Origin: Candidatus Poseidoniaceae archaeon
GTDB lineage: Archaea > Thermoplasmatota > Poseidoniia > Poseidoniales > Poseidoniaceae
NCBI GenBank assembly: GCA_030747695.1
Contig: JASLKG010000008.1
Location: 1-64,000, forward strand
Direction: 5' to 3'
DNA length: 64,000 nucleotides
The stretch's first letter is position 1; the number at the start of each line of letters is the position of its first letter. Shown piece by piece: positions 1-11,800 of this stretch. A program made the translations under genes and the position numbers. The notes under the pieces are model-generated. The model did no database searches and had not been told where the DNA came from. It was given only the letters and a program-made list of their open reading frames with translations.

Positions 1-215
1 GTCCAACTAAATTAGAACATGACATGAGAGTAATAGCCTTCAAAGCAGCAGATATGGGCGGTAAAGGCCACTTGACTTTGAAAGAGTTTCAAATTGCAAT
101 GCATGCGTTGGAATTTTCATATGACAATGAAGAGTGTAGAGCTATATTCCATGAGATTGATTCTGATGAAAACGGAATCATTGATATCAATGAGTTCATT
201 TCCCAATTCGAATGA
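1..215 (+). CDS. EF-hand (centrin-like) calcium-binding protein, 3' end of gene
   Basis: The reading frame is open to the left edge (from base 3), so the gene probably starts outside the window. The in-frame ATG at 24 lies inside the first EF-hand helix and is unlikely to be the true start. Two EF-hands are visible. The first loop is degenerate (D-M-G-G-K-G-H-L-T-L-K-E). The second is canonical (D-S-D-E-N-G-I-I-D-I-N-E), with Asp/Asp/Asn at positions 1, 3 and 5, Gly at 6 and Glu at 12. The stretch between them (KEFQIAMHALEF) resembles the linker of centrin/calmodulin-type proteins. The likely role is Ca2+ binding in the cytosol; the partner is unknown. The gene ends 7 bases before the convergent stop of the next gene. 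Confidence 0.75.
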   Translation, partial: PTKLEHDMRVIAFKAADMGGKGHLTLKEFQIAMHALEFSYDNEECRAIFHEIDSDENGIIDINEFISQFE

Positions 216-222
216 TTTTGAC

Positions 223-2820
223 TCAGGACACCCTAGTCCATTCTCCACTATCACTAACCAGCCAAGAAGTCAACTCTCCTGTTGAATCGATATACCAACC
301 TGTCTTCCCTTGCTCTGTTCCTGGTGCTGCTTGCATTACTCCTGTTCTTTGCGCTTCTTTTGCAAGCCTATTTCTCATTTCTTCAGTACTTTCCTCTTCA
401 ACATTACTAGATTCTTCTTCAACTACTTTATCCTCAATCACTGTTTCTTCGATTGGAGATGATTTGACTACTTCATCTTCTATTTTCAAATCTGAATCTA
501 TATCATCAACTTCTTCATAATCTTCCTCATCATCCCATAAATCGTCATCATTTTCTTCACTTTTTGATAGTCTTCTAATTAAAACCAACATGATTCCTAA
601 AAACAAAAGAACAATTACTGAAACTAGTGACAATGCAGTATTGCTATTTCCTAAACTACCTCCAAATAATACTGCTTCAACATCAAAAAATCTCTGTGCA
701 ATCATTCCATTCCATTTGATAGTGCATGATTGTGAGGTGCCTGATTCTGAAATTACAATCTGATATGTGTCGCCAGCCATATGTGAAGCAGGTCCTGTTG
801 TACAAGATATTTCAGTCTCATCTTCTGGAACGGTAACAATATTTCCTACTTCATCAACAGCATGTATTCGAATCATCATTGTGGTTCCTTCTTCTGGGTT
901 CTGATTTGGCAACTCTGCTATCAACCGCACCGGTTCACCCGGATCCACAACTATGCTGATATCAGAAATTGCGCTTCCAGAGATCATTCTTAAATTCCAT
1001 GAACCAACTTCACCACCTTCAACTAACCAATTGCCATCTCCTGAAGGAGACGGTGTTACAATTCCTTTTGGATCGTCAAAAATGAAGGTCATTTCTGAAG
1101 CTGGAGCTGAATTACCATGTACATCAAGAGTGTTAATTTCAATTTCAATTGCTTCACCACTAATTAAAACTAAATTGTCACCTATATCTGTAGTTAAATG
1201 ACGAGCAGAACCAGGAATTACTTCAATTTCAGTTATCGCGAATACTCCATCTGCCATGGCTCTAATTTCATGCATTCCAAGAGTTGATGGTGCCCAAAGT
1301 CCCTCTGACATTCTAATTTCCATCGTTGCGTCATTACCATCAACAATCCAAGTAACAAAATTCTGTGATACGAGGTTACCATTTGCATCCTCAAATCTAG
1401 GATTCAAATCCACTACGCCATCTGAAGTAACCCTTGTCCCGCTTTCCGGTAATATAATTCTAGCAAGTTCCCCGGCCTTTATATTTGCAACAAATGTAGT
1501 CTCATGTGTCACTTGTGTCTCATTATCAAACCATGTCGCTGATAATGAATGGTTTCCAATCGGGCCAGGCCTGATCAACATCCAACCTTCTTGTTGCTCT
1601 CCTCCTAATTCCTCAGAAACGGTCCATGCTGCACTAACTGAACGGTGATTCCCCGCTGCATCAAAAGCAGATAATGAGGCTGAGATACTTTCTCCAGAAC
1701 GTAGTTCATCTTCTGATAATAAAATTTCAACACCAATTATCAAACCTTGAATTACATCAACTTGTATGGTATCTGAAAATCCTTGATCATGTACACCAAT
1801 AATCCATGTTCCAATCTTAGTAGGATTCCATACCACTTGGTTATCAACTAGAGAAAGTGAGCCTGAAGGAGTAGTCCAATTTGACAAAGAAATCAAAACT
1901 GGCCCTTGGTTACCTAATACATCAGTTCTTATTGCTTCCAATATCACTGGTGAACCTGCTCTAACTTGGGTGTCATTCAATTGTATTGAGAGACCTGTTG
2001 ATTGTGCAGGCAATACATGTATAGTGCCAACGCCACTAGCACCAGATGTACTATTTACAGTGAGATTCCAAACACCAGGATTAGTTCCAACATAAACTCC
2101 GGATGGCGTAATTGTTCCATCTTCAACAGACCAAGACAGGATTCCAGCCTTTGAAACTCCTACTTCATTGCCAAGCGCATCATGAGCAACTGGTAATATT
2201 TCTAGACTTGAACCACTTTGTACAGTTAGCCCATATGGAATTTCAATACTAACTGGAGGGCCTGGTATGACCGTCATGTTAATTCTAACTTCTAATTCAA
2301 ACCAAATTGCTCGAAGAATGGCAGGGCCTACTTCTTCGGGATACCATGTGGAGTTTTGTTGATCAATATCTCCATTATCAGCCCTCCAATCAAGATCACC
2401 TACAACGTGATTATTTGCCCTGTCAACTAGTGTTGCACTCAAATTGAATGGTAAATCAATCCTAGCTTCTGGAACACTAATCAATGATTTCACATCAACT
2501 GGAAACCCTGGGGTCACCGTCAAAGATGTTGAAGTGAGTAACCCCTCTACTTCTGCGGTTACATTTACCATACCAACAGCCCCAGGTACGAATTTACCAT
2601 CTGAACTAATTACACCTGAGGATGAACTCCAATTGACTGGAGAGTTTACTGGATTTCCATTTGAATCATTGGCATATGCGGTAAATGAAATTACTTGATC
2701 TGCGTTAATTGAAGATGGATGTGAACCAATAACCAAAGTAGCTGGTGCGGCTGCAAGAACAGGATTTAACATTGGCATAAGAAATAATATCAACAAAAAT
2801 GATACTATCCCTCGACGCAA
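223..2820 (-). CDS. Ig-like repeat surface protein with C-terminal membrane anchor and Trp-rich tail
   Basis: This 865-aa protein has an N-terminal signal peptide (two Arg, a hydrophobic stretch, then AAAPA), followed by about eight Ig-like/Big-type repeats of roughly 80-90 residues. They carry the pattern 'D..GN' and 'G.W.....VG.W.....'. A single transmembrane helix (about residues 720-745, ALSLVSVIVLLFLGIML) ends in basic residues. The cytosolic tail is strongly acidic and finishes with a short Trp-rich motif (GWYID...TSW...GEWTR). The start is TTG, chosen because GGTG (2827-2830) lies 6 bases upstream. The gene follows the 3026-aa gene by 19 bases on the same strand and is probably co-transcribed. 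Its repeats resemble the C-terminal third of that neighbour, suggesting partial duplication. The role is inferred to be a cell-surface adhesin or sensor; no enzymatic domain is recognised. Confidence 0.85.
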   Translation of the reverse strand: MRRGIVSFLLILFLMPMLNPVLAAAPATLVIGSHPSSINADQVISFTAYANDSNGNPVNSPVNWSSSSGVISSDGKFVPGAVGMVNVTAEVEGLLTSTSLTVTPGFPVDVKSLISVPEARIDLPFNLSATLVDRANNHVVGDLDWRADNGDIDQQNSTWYPEEVGPAILRAIWFELEVRINMTVIPGPPVSIEIPYGLTVQSGSSLEILPVAHDALGNEVGVSKAGILSWSVEDGTITPSGVYVGTNPGVWNLTVNSTSGASGVGTIHVLPAQSTGLSIQLNDTQVRAGSPVILEAIRTDVLGNQGPVLISLSNWTTPSGSLSLVDNQVVWNPTKIGTWIIGVHDQGFSDTIQVDVIQGLIIGVEILLSEDELRSGESISASLSAFDAAGNHRSVSAAWTVSEELGGEQQEGWMLIRPGPIGNHSLSATWFDNETQVTHETTFVANIKAGELARIILPESGTRVTSDGVVDLNPRFEDANGNLVSQNFVTWIVDGNDATMEIRMSEGLWAPSTLGMHEIRAMADGVFAITEIEVIPGSARHLTTDIGDNLVLISGEAIEIEINTLDVHGNSAPASEMTFIFDDPKGIVTPSPSGDGNWLVEGGEVGSWNLRMISGSAISDISIVVDPGEPVRLIAELPNQNPEEGTTMMIRIHAVDEVGNIVTVPEDETEISCTTGPASHMAGDTYQIVISESGTSQSCTIKWNGMIAQRFFDVEAVLFGGSLGNSNTALSLVSVIVLLFLGIMLVLIRRLSKSEENDDDLWDDEEDYEEVDDIDSDLKIEDEVVKSSPIEETVIEDKVVEEESSNVEEESTEEMRNRLAKEAQRTGVMQAAPGTEQGKTGWYIDSTGELTSWLVSDSGEWTRVS

Positions 2821-2839
2821 TTATTACACCCCTTGATCA

Positions 2840-5800
2840 CTAATCTGTCCATTCATTCCATTCGGAATTACCTGGATCTCGGTACCACCAAGTGCCATTT
2901 TCATCTTCTGCCCATTCAGTACCTTCGTCATCTACTCTATGATCGACTTGCCAACTTGTATCTTCTTCTGGTTCCGACACAACACTTGGAGGTGGCCCTC
3001 CAGGACCAGGCCCTGTTGGTCCTACTGGATTGGAGACAAATGGATCTGCCTTACCCTCATCATATTCATAATCGTCATCATCTTCATCATCATCATCATA
3101 TTCTGAATCTCCTGAACGGAATACCATCAATATGACCACGAGTAGTACAATAAATATCAATCCAGCAAAACCAGCTGCAACGTAATACATTGTGCCTCCA
3201 GCTTCAAAGAATCCAGCAATAGTACCATCGACACTTATTTCACCACTTGCTGATTCTTGGTGGACTGACAATGTAACCGTCTGTTTTCCTTCATCTAATG
3301 TTGTGATTGTCCAATTACCATTGGCTGTTTCCTCAGCAGTCATTCTTCCTGACAAAGTTAGTTTAGATTCTTGAGGCACTGGTATTTGATTGCCCCATCC
3401 ATCAAAGGTTTGAACACGAACTTCAAATGTTTCAAGTTGAAGAGTGCTCTCCTGCAAAATGTCAAGTGTAATTGTTCCGACCTTGTAATGTGCACTTACA
3501 TTTACATCCCAAGTTCCAACTACTCCATTAGGAGATCTATATGTGAGCGTATGGTCTCCTGCGAGTGATGCACTCCAATTGTATAGTCCATTAACTCCTT
3601 CAATTGTAGATGGTGGTACTGGTAATCCATTCTCACTCCAAAGTACACTCTGAGGGAAAATATTTCCATCAGAATCAGTTCCATTTACTAGCAATTTGTA
3701 TTCATCGCCAGCTATTGCTGTACTTGCACTACCATCCAGATTCAAACTTACTGCTTTACCATGGGTTACAATTATCGATACTGTTGCAAAGTATTCCGCC
3801 CCATCATTAGCATTAGCCCATGCCGTAATTTCCCATGTGCCAACTTCTGATGCATCCCAGACTCCACCGGAACCAACAATCATCGAAGTTATATTTTGAG
3901 TTCCAAATCCGCTATCTCCTGTATTGACCAATCGATATGATATGATTGCAGGATCGATTAGATTGCCATCCTGATCTGTTAATTGTGGGATAAATACCAG
4001 ATCGTCATCAGCATCGATTACCTGTGAAAGTGATGCTGGTTGAAGCAACATTACCGATGCCAAGTCACCATGTTCGACGCTAATTGTTAGAGAAACTTCC
4101 AATACGGTGTCATTATCTGAATAAGTTGCATACAATGAATATGGTGTGCTACTTGCATAAGTTGGAACAAAGAAAGTAGTAGAACCATAAGTCATTTCCT
4201 GTAATACGCTTTGGTCATTAAACATAGGATGTTCAATTCGCCAAGCCACATTTTCTGTCCAACGGTTACCATCAGAATCATGAGCTTTTATTTTCACAGT
4301 GAGGTCATCGTCAGCTGTGATTTCTTGTAATGAACTAGTTGCATCTGCAGAAGAAATTATCATTACTAATCCTGTTATTGCTCCCTTAGATACTTGAATT
4401 GTGACCGTTGTAGATTGTCCTGAGTATTCTCCCACAAGTGTCGAAGTACCTACTGATTCCGCATGCCATTCTGCAGGTAATCCTGAATTAATCATGCCAT
4501 CACTTATCGTCCAATTCTCAATAGGAAGGACAACTGGTAATCTATTGCCCATTACATCAATACGTGTTGTGTTTAACCATACAATATCATCTGCTGTAAC
4601 TATTTCTTCACTCGCAATTATCTCTAGATAAGCCATCTCTCCATGAACAATTGTAAAGTTAACGACATGAGAAATTCCGCCTGTTGAAAGCATAGAAATA
4701 CTATGTTGGCCAACATTCATCGCCCAATAAGTGCCATTTGATTCTGTGAATGTACCGCCAGTTGCTGTCCATGTGATTCCGCCGCCAACTGCTAAATCGA
4801 GTTGATTTTCAAATTGGTCATGTAAAGTCCATGTCAATGTGCAAGTTGTTCCAGCTGATATTTCTCCATTGCATCCACTAGTGACATAATGAGTTGGAAC
4901 CCCTCCATTTACAGCTACACTAACATCAATGGTTTGCCCATTCCATCCCACAGTTATTGTCTGCATTCCTGTGCTCCATGGGTTGAATGTTGAGCCACTC
5001 ATTGTACCATTTGTTGGAGTATACGAAATTGTTTGGCCAGGTACTATGTTTCCATGTTGATCCCAAACTTCTGCAACAATATCGTAAGTTTGATCTGCAG
5101 TTATTGCAGTAATTGTGTTTGGTACTACCAAAGTTAGAGGGGCCCCCGGCGTTACTGTTATCTGCACAGATTGACAAATCACGCCGAAACAAGCAGTAAT
5201 GTCGTGAGTTCCAACATATTGTGGTGTAAATACTCCTGTTGAATTTATTGAACCATCGCTAGCAGACCATACAACCTCCTCAGAAATCATACTCCCTAAT
5301 GCATCATTCAATATGTGTGAAAATTGAACTTGACTATCTGCATCTGTCGTAGAACTAGCAGGTGAGATTGAAACTGAATCAACATTAGTGTAATTAATCA
5401 AAATTATTGGCCTATTTTCTAACGAGCTTTCACTAGAATAGAATTCAACCCAAGTTGGTGAGACAGTATTGGATGTTGCTTTGATTACCCATGCATGATC
5501 TCCATCAATTATCATGTTAGAATGCCCTATGTCAAGCCAAACATCAGTTGTTGACGCCGTTATGATGGTCGAAGAAATAGGGGTTGCTTCATATTCAATT
5601 CCAGCAGTCATACCTCCAGTACTCCAAGGAACTCCTGGGGATGAATTGTTCCAAGTAGAGCCCGATTGTGTCCAAGCAGAAGTTAGTAATCTGTGAACAG
5701 TCAATGTCATCGAACCTCCTGACGAACTAATTATAGAATCCTCGATTTGGAGATTTAGTGCAGAAGAATGAATCTTTGCACCTAGAGGCAGTGGGATTTG

Positions 5801-8800
5801 ACTATTATCTAAGCCGATAATCATTTTACATTCAGTAGGCACGCTTGGGGCATACCATCCTTCGCAAAAGGTTCCAACTCTCATCGATTCTGAACCATGG
5901 TTTGTGTCCGCGTAATTGTTACCAATATACGAATCACGAATGTTTGTGTGTCCAAATTCTGGAATCTCATTACCTGTCTGGAAATGATAAGTCCAAGTGT
6001 GATCCCAATTATAAACATTTGAATCGGGCAAACCTATTGCAAAAGTACTACGGCTTGATGACGGACCTGGTATACTACCGTTTATTGCCTGCACCCACCA
6101 TGAATATACAGAACCAGCGGTCAAGTCATCAGGGAATGTCAATGTGGTTCCATTTATTTCTGAATCTTCCCATGACTTGTACTTTCTCTGGCCTGATTCC
6201 TCTGCAACAGTTACAATATAACCAGTAGCATTTGTTACCGGGTTCCATGTCAATTGAGGTTTGTCCATACTTGTCAAATTCCACTCTGTAGTATTGTACA
6301 ATATTGCACCATCAGGAGGGGAACTTAATACAGGCTGTGCTGGAGGTATAACTCCATTCACATTGTCTACATATTCTAGTACCAATTTTGGCCTGAAACT
6401 AGAATTCCAGTAATCACTACTGTAAAATATACTTGTTGAGGAAGGAGTTCCTACACTCTTTAACAACACAATCAGGGACATATTTCCATTAGCAACATTA
6501 GACTGTGCAAGTGAAGTAATATCCCACGTTTGCCATCCTTGAACCGGGACTGTAAGCATTGTTGATCTTGTTACTTCGGCATTTGAACAGACGGGAGCTG
6601 TATTCCAAGTTACATTTTTCTCATTAAATCCAGAACACGCGTGCACACTGACTTTTTGTGATGAAGTTCCAGTTACATTTTCCCTATACAATTCGAGATA
6701 GGCACCAGTTGGAGTCATTGCTGCAGGGAATGGTAATTCTCCCAAATCAAATTCCAACAAAATTTGAGCTTCGCCGGAACCACTTCTAGAAATGCCTAAA
6801 TCGAGAGCAACAGAAGAACCCACATTCGTATTAGGTGTATTACTATCAAGTGTAACATCTGGCACATGTGGAAGTGTGTCGCTTTCAACGAATATAGAGC
6901 CTTGGTATAGAGTCAAACTATTATTCCCAGTACCGTCATGAGTACCATATTCACCTGGTACACGGAAACTATGGACATTTGACCATTCTCCTAAGCGATG
7001 GTCTTGTTCTGCTCTAACTCTCCAATAATACCAGTAATCTCCCCACTCCATAGATGAAGCTGTAGTGTAAGATAGATTCGTTGGGTCCCAAGTTCCGTTG
7101 TATGTACTTGAATCTGTCAAATCATATTCCCATGTTTGGGCGTCAACAAACAAGTCATCTAGAGATGTTTGTATGACCCATTTTGTTTCATTATTTACTG
7201 TACTATTCCAATTCATAGACACTACATCAGCACCCTTTGGCAGGGTTGATGAATGATTCCACATGGTCGAACTATCAAACGGAGTTAATCCGCTAGGAGC
7301 CATTGGAAGCCACTGGTTTCCAGTCCTCCACGTTAGAGATAATTCTGGACGCTTAGTTTCATCTGCGCTATAATCAGAAGAAGCAAAATGCCATTCTTCA
7401 AGCGTTTCTGATACCACAGCTAATCCTAGACTTACTTCACTAAAACCAGCAGCATGTGCATGTTGAATTGCATATGTTAGATCTAAATCAATTGTACTTT
7501 CATCATACGAAATTGTCGAAATTTCAAATGGGACATCGCATGCCTCATCTGACCAACCTGTTGTATTAGCCCCTATTGGGCTAGAGGCTGTTGCATTTTC
7601 ATCCCAATAATCAATAGTTTGACACACAGCAATACTTACAGTTTCTTGATTTATTATACCCCCACTTAATTTGGATAATTCAAGATGGGCTTCTAGGAAT
7701 TCATAATTGCTTGGTATAGGAATATCTGACCAATTTAATCTCATTAGTGTTACAGTCTCATGATTTGAACTGCTAGTTTGGTTTGACCTACCCATCATAA
7801 GCAAATTGCTACTTGTATACGACGACGATGTTGAACCTGTATCGATAAATGTGTCAAGGAAAATGTCGGGATAATCTAGTGCTTTAACAATTAAACCCTG
7901 CTGCAATGAAATAGATGCATCTGTTGAGTTTATACTCTCTCCTGTCGAATCAGGGAGATGAAATAACGTGCCGCTACTTCTTGCCCCTATTATGTCATCA
8001 ACAATTGGGGTTACAAACCACTTGTAACTTTCACCAGATGATAAGTTAGAAGGATTCGTCCAAGAAAGATTGGTTAGATCCCATCCTGTAGATGATTCAC
8101 GACTATCATAGACATCCCATCCGCTCCTTTCATCAGCGTAATCTTTCCAGATCGTGATACGCCAATCGTCAATAGTAGAGCTATTTGCATGTGTCCATTT
8201 GAATGTAGGGTTGTTTACACTTAGCAACGCATGTGAAGATGTATCCCACAAGATGTCATTGTTCAATGGCAATGAATTATTTCCAGGACTTTCCGGAGTT
8301 GAGGCATTACCTGCTGTCCAAGTTAGATTCAACCAAGGCCTATCTGAAGATGAACCATCTGTAGAAGTAAATTTTGTCAAGCCATCATCTACTGAACCTT
8401 TTATTATCAGTGAAAGATGGTTGTCGCCTCTTGCAAATGCTTCCTGCACTAATTGAGTTATGTCGAAAGTCATCCAGCTTGCAGATGTTCCTTGCAATAT
8501 ATCGGACATATAACCGCTATCTGAAGCACCCATTGCTGCTGGGGAACTCCAATTGTTTGTTCCATCATACGCAATTCCATTTGCGCTAGTATTCCAATTA
8601 ACTAGTGATTGATGGACAGAAATTGAATTAGTAATATCCGAACCAATTTGTGCATACAAATTCAAATCTGCATGGCTTATATGTGCGTTTTGTGGATTAG
8701 GTAATTCAGATAATGGTATCTTAATCAAACTAGTCAATTGCGAACCGTCTCCTGCAGTTCCAACCTTCAAGGTAGTTGATGTAGAATGTGAAGAGTTCGA

Positions 8801-11800
8801 GTTTTCTTCAACAAAAGTATCAATGAAGTGTGGCAATTGTAAGTTTGGCATTGCTTCATGATGATGCAATTCTACTGCGGCACTATTCGAATCTATTGAC
8901 CAGGTGGTCAAATCCGGTAATAAGAAATGATAAGCATCTGACCAATTTCCAATCTGATTTGTTGAAGACGTTGCACGAACTCTCCAGTACCATGTCTCTC
9001 CTGTGTTCAGCATCTGATCAACAGCGTATGTGTTATTTGCAACATCAAAACCATTTGTGTTCCAGCTTGATGCTACAATAAGATTGCCACTATTGAATGA
9101 AGATGATGTATCTAATTGTACTGACCAACCGCCTATAGTTACATTGTTTCCTGAATTGAAATTCCAAGAAAGTATCGGTTCTTGATTAGGTGAAACTTCA
9201 ATACCACTATCTACTGACCAACTTCCATTTGCAGGTGAATAGGGTGTCGGTTCATTTGGAATGAGATCTGAACCAGGGACATATACAAATTTCAACTGAG
9301 GGCGACTAGAAGAGGTTTCATGATTTGGATAGAATAGTACATCACGATCATCATTATTGTTAATCACACCAAGTATAAAATCAACATTTCTATCTTCGCG
9401 CATAGCGTTCTGCACAGCCAAAGTAACATCAAATTCAACCCAATCTCCTGCGGAATAAGAAGTCCCTACAACCTTTGCATCTTGCAATCCTGATCTCTCC
9501 CAACCCTTTGCACCGGCAGTCCCCCAATTGTTAGAACCATCATAAGTTGCCCATGTGGCTTCACCTTCTGACCAATTGTGCTGAAGGTTTTCCCACACAC
9601 CTATCATAGGACCATTTGTTGGATTTGCTGCCAATCTCATACTAAGAGTTGCAGCCTTTACAGCATAACCGTCTGGAAGCAAATGGCTAATCAAATCACA
9701 ACCCATAATTACAGATGTTTCCGAAGGATATGTATTGTAAGAAATTTGCATTTCATCTTCTCCATTATAGTTGGTAGATACTGAACCACTGTCAATGTAA
9801 GTGTCTGCACAAACTGGAGAATCACCCACTGAAGTGGCATTTCCATGTCTCAACCTTAATTCGTGATCATCTCCTGAAAGATATTCGGACTCAAGTCCGG
9901 ATACAAGGAAAGAAGATGTTTGCCACCATCCAAGATGGCCGCCTGTATCTCTATGTGCAATACGCCAATGATACAAAACACCGGTACTCAAAGAGTCCAA
10001 TCCCGTAGGAGTCCAAGAACCCGTGGAAGGCGTGAAATCATTGTCTATGGAGGTATCAAAAGCGGCAATTACATCTCTATATTCAGGATCTGTTGCAAGT
10101 TGTAGTAACATGTCATTATTGCCAACCACACTTGTATCCCATGTTAAGATTGGAGTTGTATTTCCTGACAAATTGTTAACGCTGACATTCCATACGCCAT
10201 GGCCATCAAGAGGTAAACTATGAGATGGCGTTGCCGGTGGAGATCCACTTCCATTTGCATATGTAATTGAAATCAAGGGATAATCTGCATTTGCGTCTGT
10301 CGTTTCAAAGGTGACTGAGGATGTTGAGCCCACCTCTCTACCATATGTTGAACCTGCAAGTAATAATTCCAAATCATTGTCTGATGAACCTGAAGCAATA
10401 TTGTCCAACCACAGTTGAACTGCTGAAGTGATATTGAATTCAAAATTGTTGGATACCTGATCTCCTGGAATAATATCTACAGACATAGATTGTGTCCTTC
10501 CTCCCTCATCCCAATTGTTCGTGCCATCATACTTTTTGTAAGTCACATCTGATTCGGTCCACATTTCGTTTTCCATAAGATGTACGCTAATACCTGCTGA
10601 TCCAGAATAAGAATCCCTGGCCAAAGTCATTGATGCTGAAACTATTGTAAAATTTGATTTTAAGCCAACATCATCCATGTTTAGTCTCATTAATCCATGT
10701 TGAAGACTGTTTGAAGTAGCTCCTACGGCCATTGTAGTATCCGTGCCCATATTCGAGTTTCTAGCGACATTTGTTGAATCAACATATGTATCTTCTATTG
10801 TATTTTCAGAAAGACCCAAGGAATCGAAAGTAAATTCAAATGAGGCTGTGTTGTCTCCATTATCAGTAACTGAATGCTCAGGCAAGTGGAAATATCCTGA
10901 TTGCCACAAACCAATTTGGTCGTTATTTATTGCCCTCATCCGATAATACATTGTTGTTGAATTTGACAATGAATCACTGGAAGGTACCGTTACATATCCT
11001 GCAGTACCTGAAATTGTAAACAATGATGAATTCGCGAGGGTCGTGTAATACCATGTGTCGTCTGAACCCGATTTAAATTGGTCTTCTAATGATAATTGAA
11101 CTTGAACATCAGAACCGGATAAAGCTGACCAAGATAAATCTGGAGTTGTAGCTGCTTCCAAAAAGAAACTATCAGAATTCATCAGTGCCTGACCATCTGA
11201 AACGAAATCTGGTGTCAAAGTACCTACTGGAGAAGGGGTTCCTGTAGAATGATTGACCAACAATTTGGGATGTGATGTTGATTGAGAATGATCGGTTGAA
11301 TGGCATACATAGCCAGATCCTGTTGCTGCAATAATCATGTTTACAGAACTTCGCCCATTATTTGCAGCGTCTTGAACTAATGCAGTAACATCAATGCTGA
11401 AAGTATTATTTCCATATCCAAAATAAGGAGGTTCCCACTCTCCTCTATCTGTAGTGTCATCCGCACCATTCAATGTCCACATTTGATTAGTATCAGGGCC
11501 TTGCCAAGTAGCATTTGTTTCATCCCAACTTTTCTTTAGCCGGGCAGTGTAGATATTTATTGCATCTACGGATATAGAAACTGTCCCACAAGTCAACTCT
11601 AATGTAGCAGAATGTATAACATCTGAAGATGTATAATTATTTGAAACTGAGATTAACAATCGAGACTCTCCAGTATCTGTCTCTCCAATCTCAAGAGAGG
11701 CGTCTGAACCATAAGTTGCAGTAGGGTCACCCGATTGTATTGCCGTATCAGCTGTCACATTCGTATATGTATTTGTCCAAGTAACAAGATTATCCTCTTC

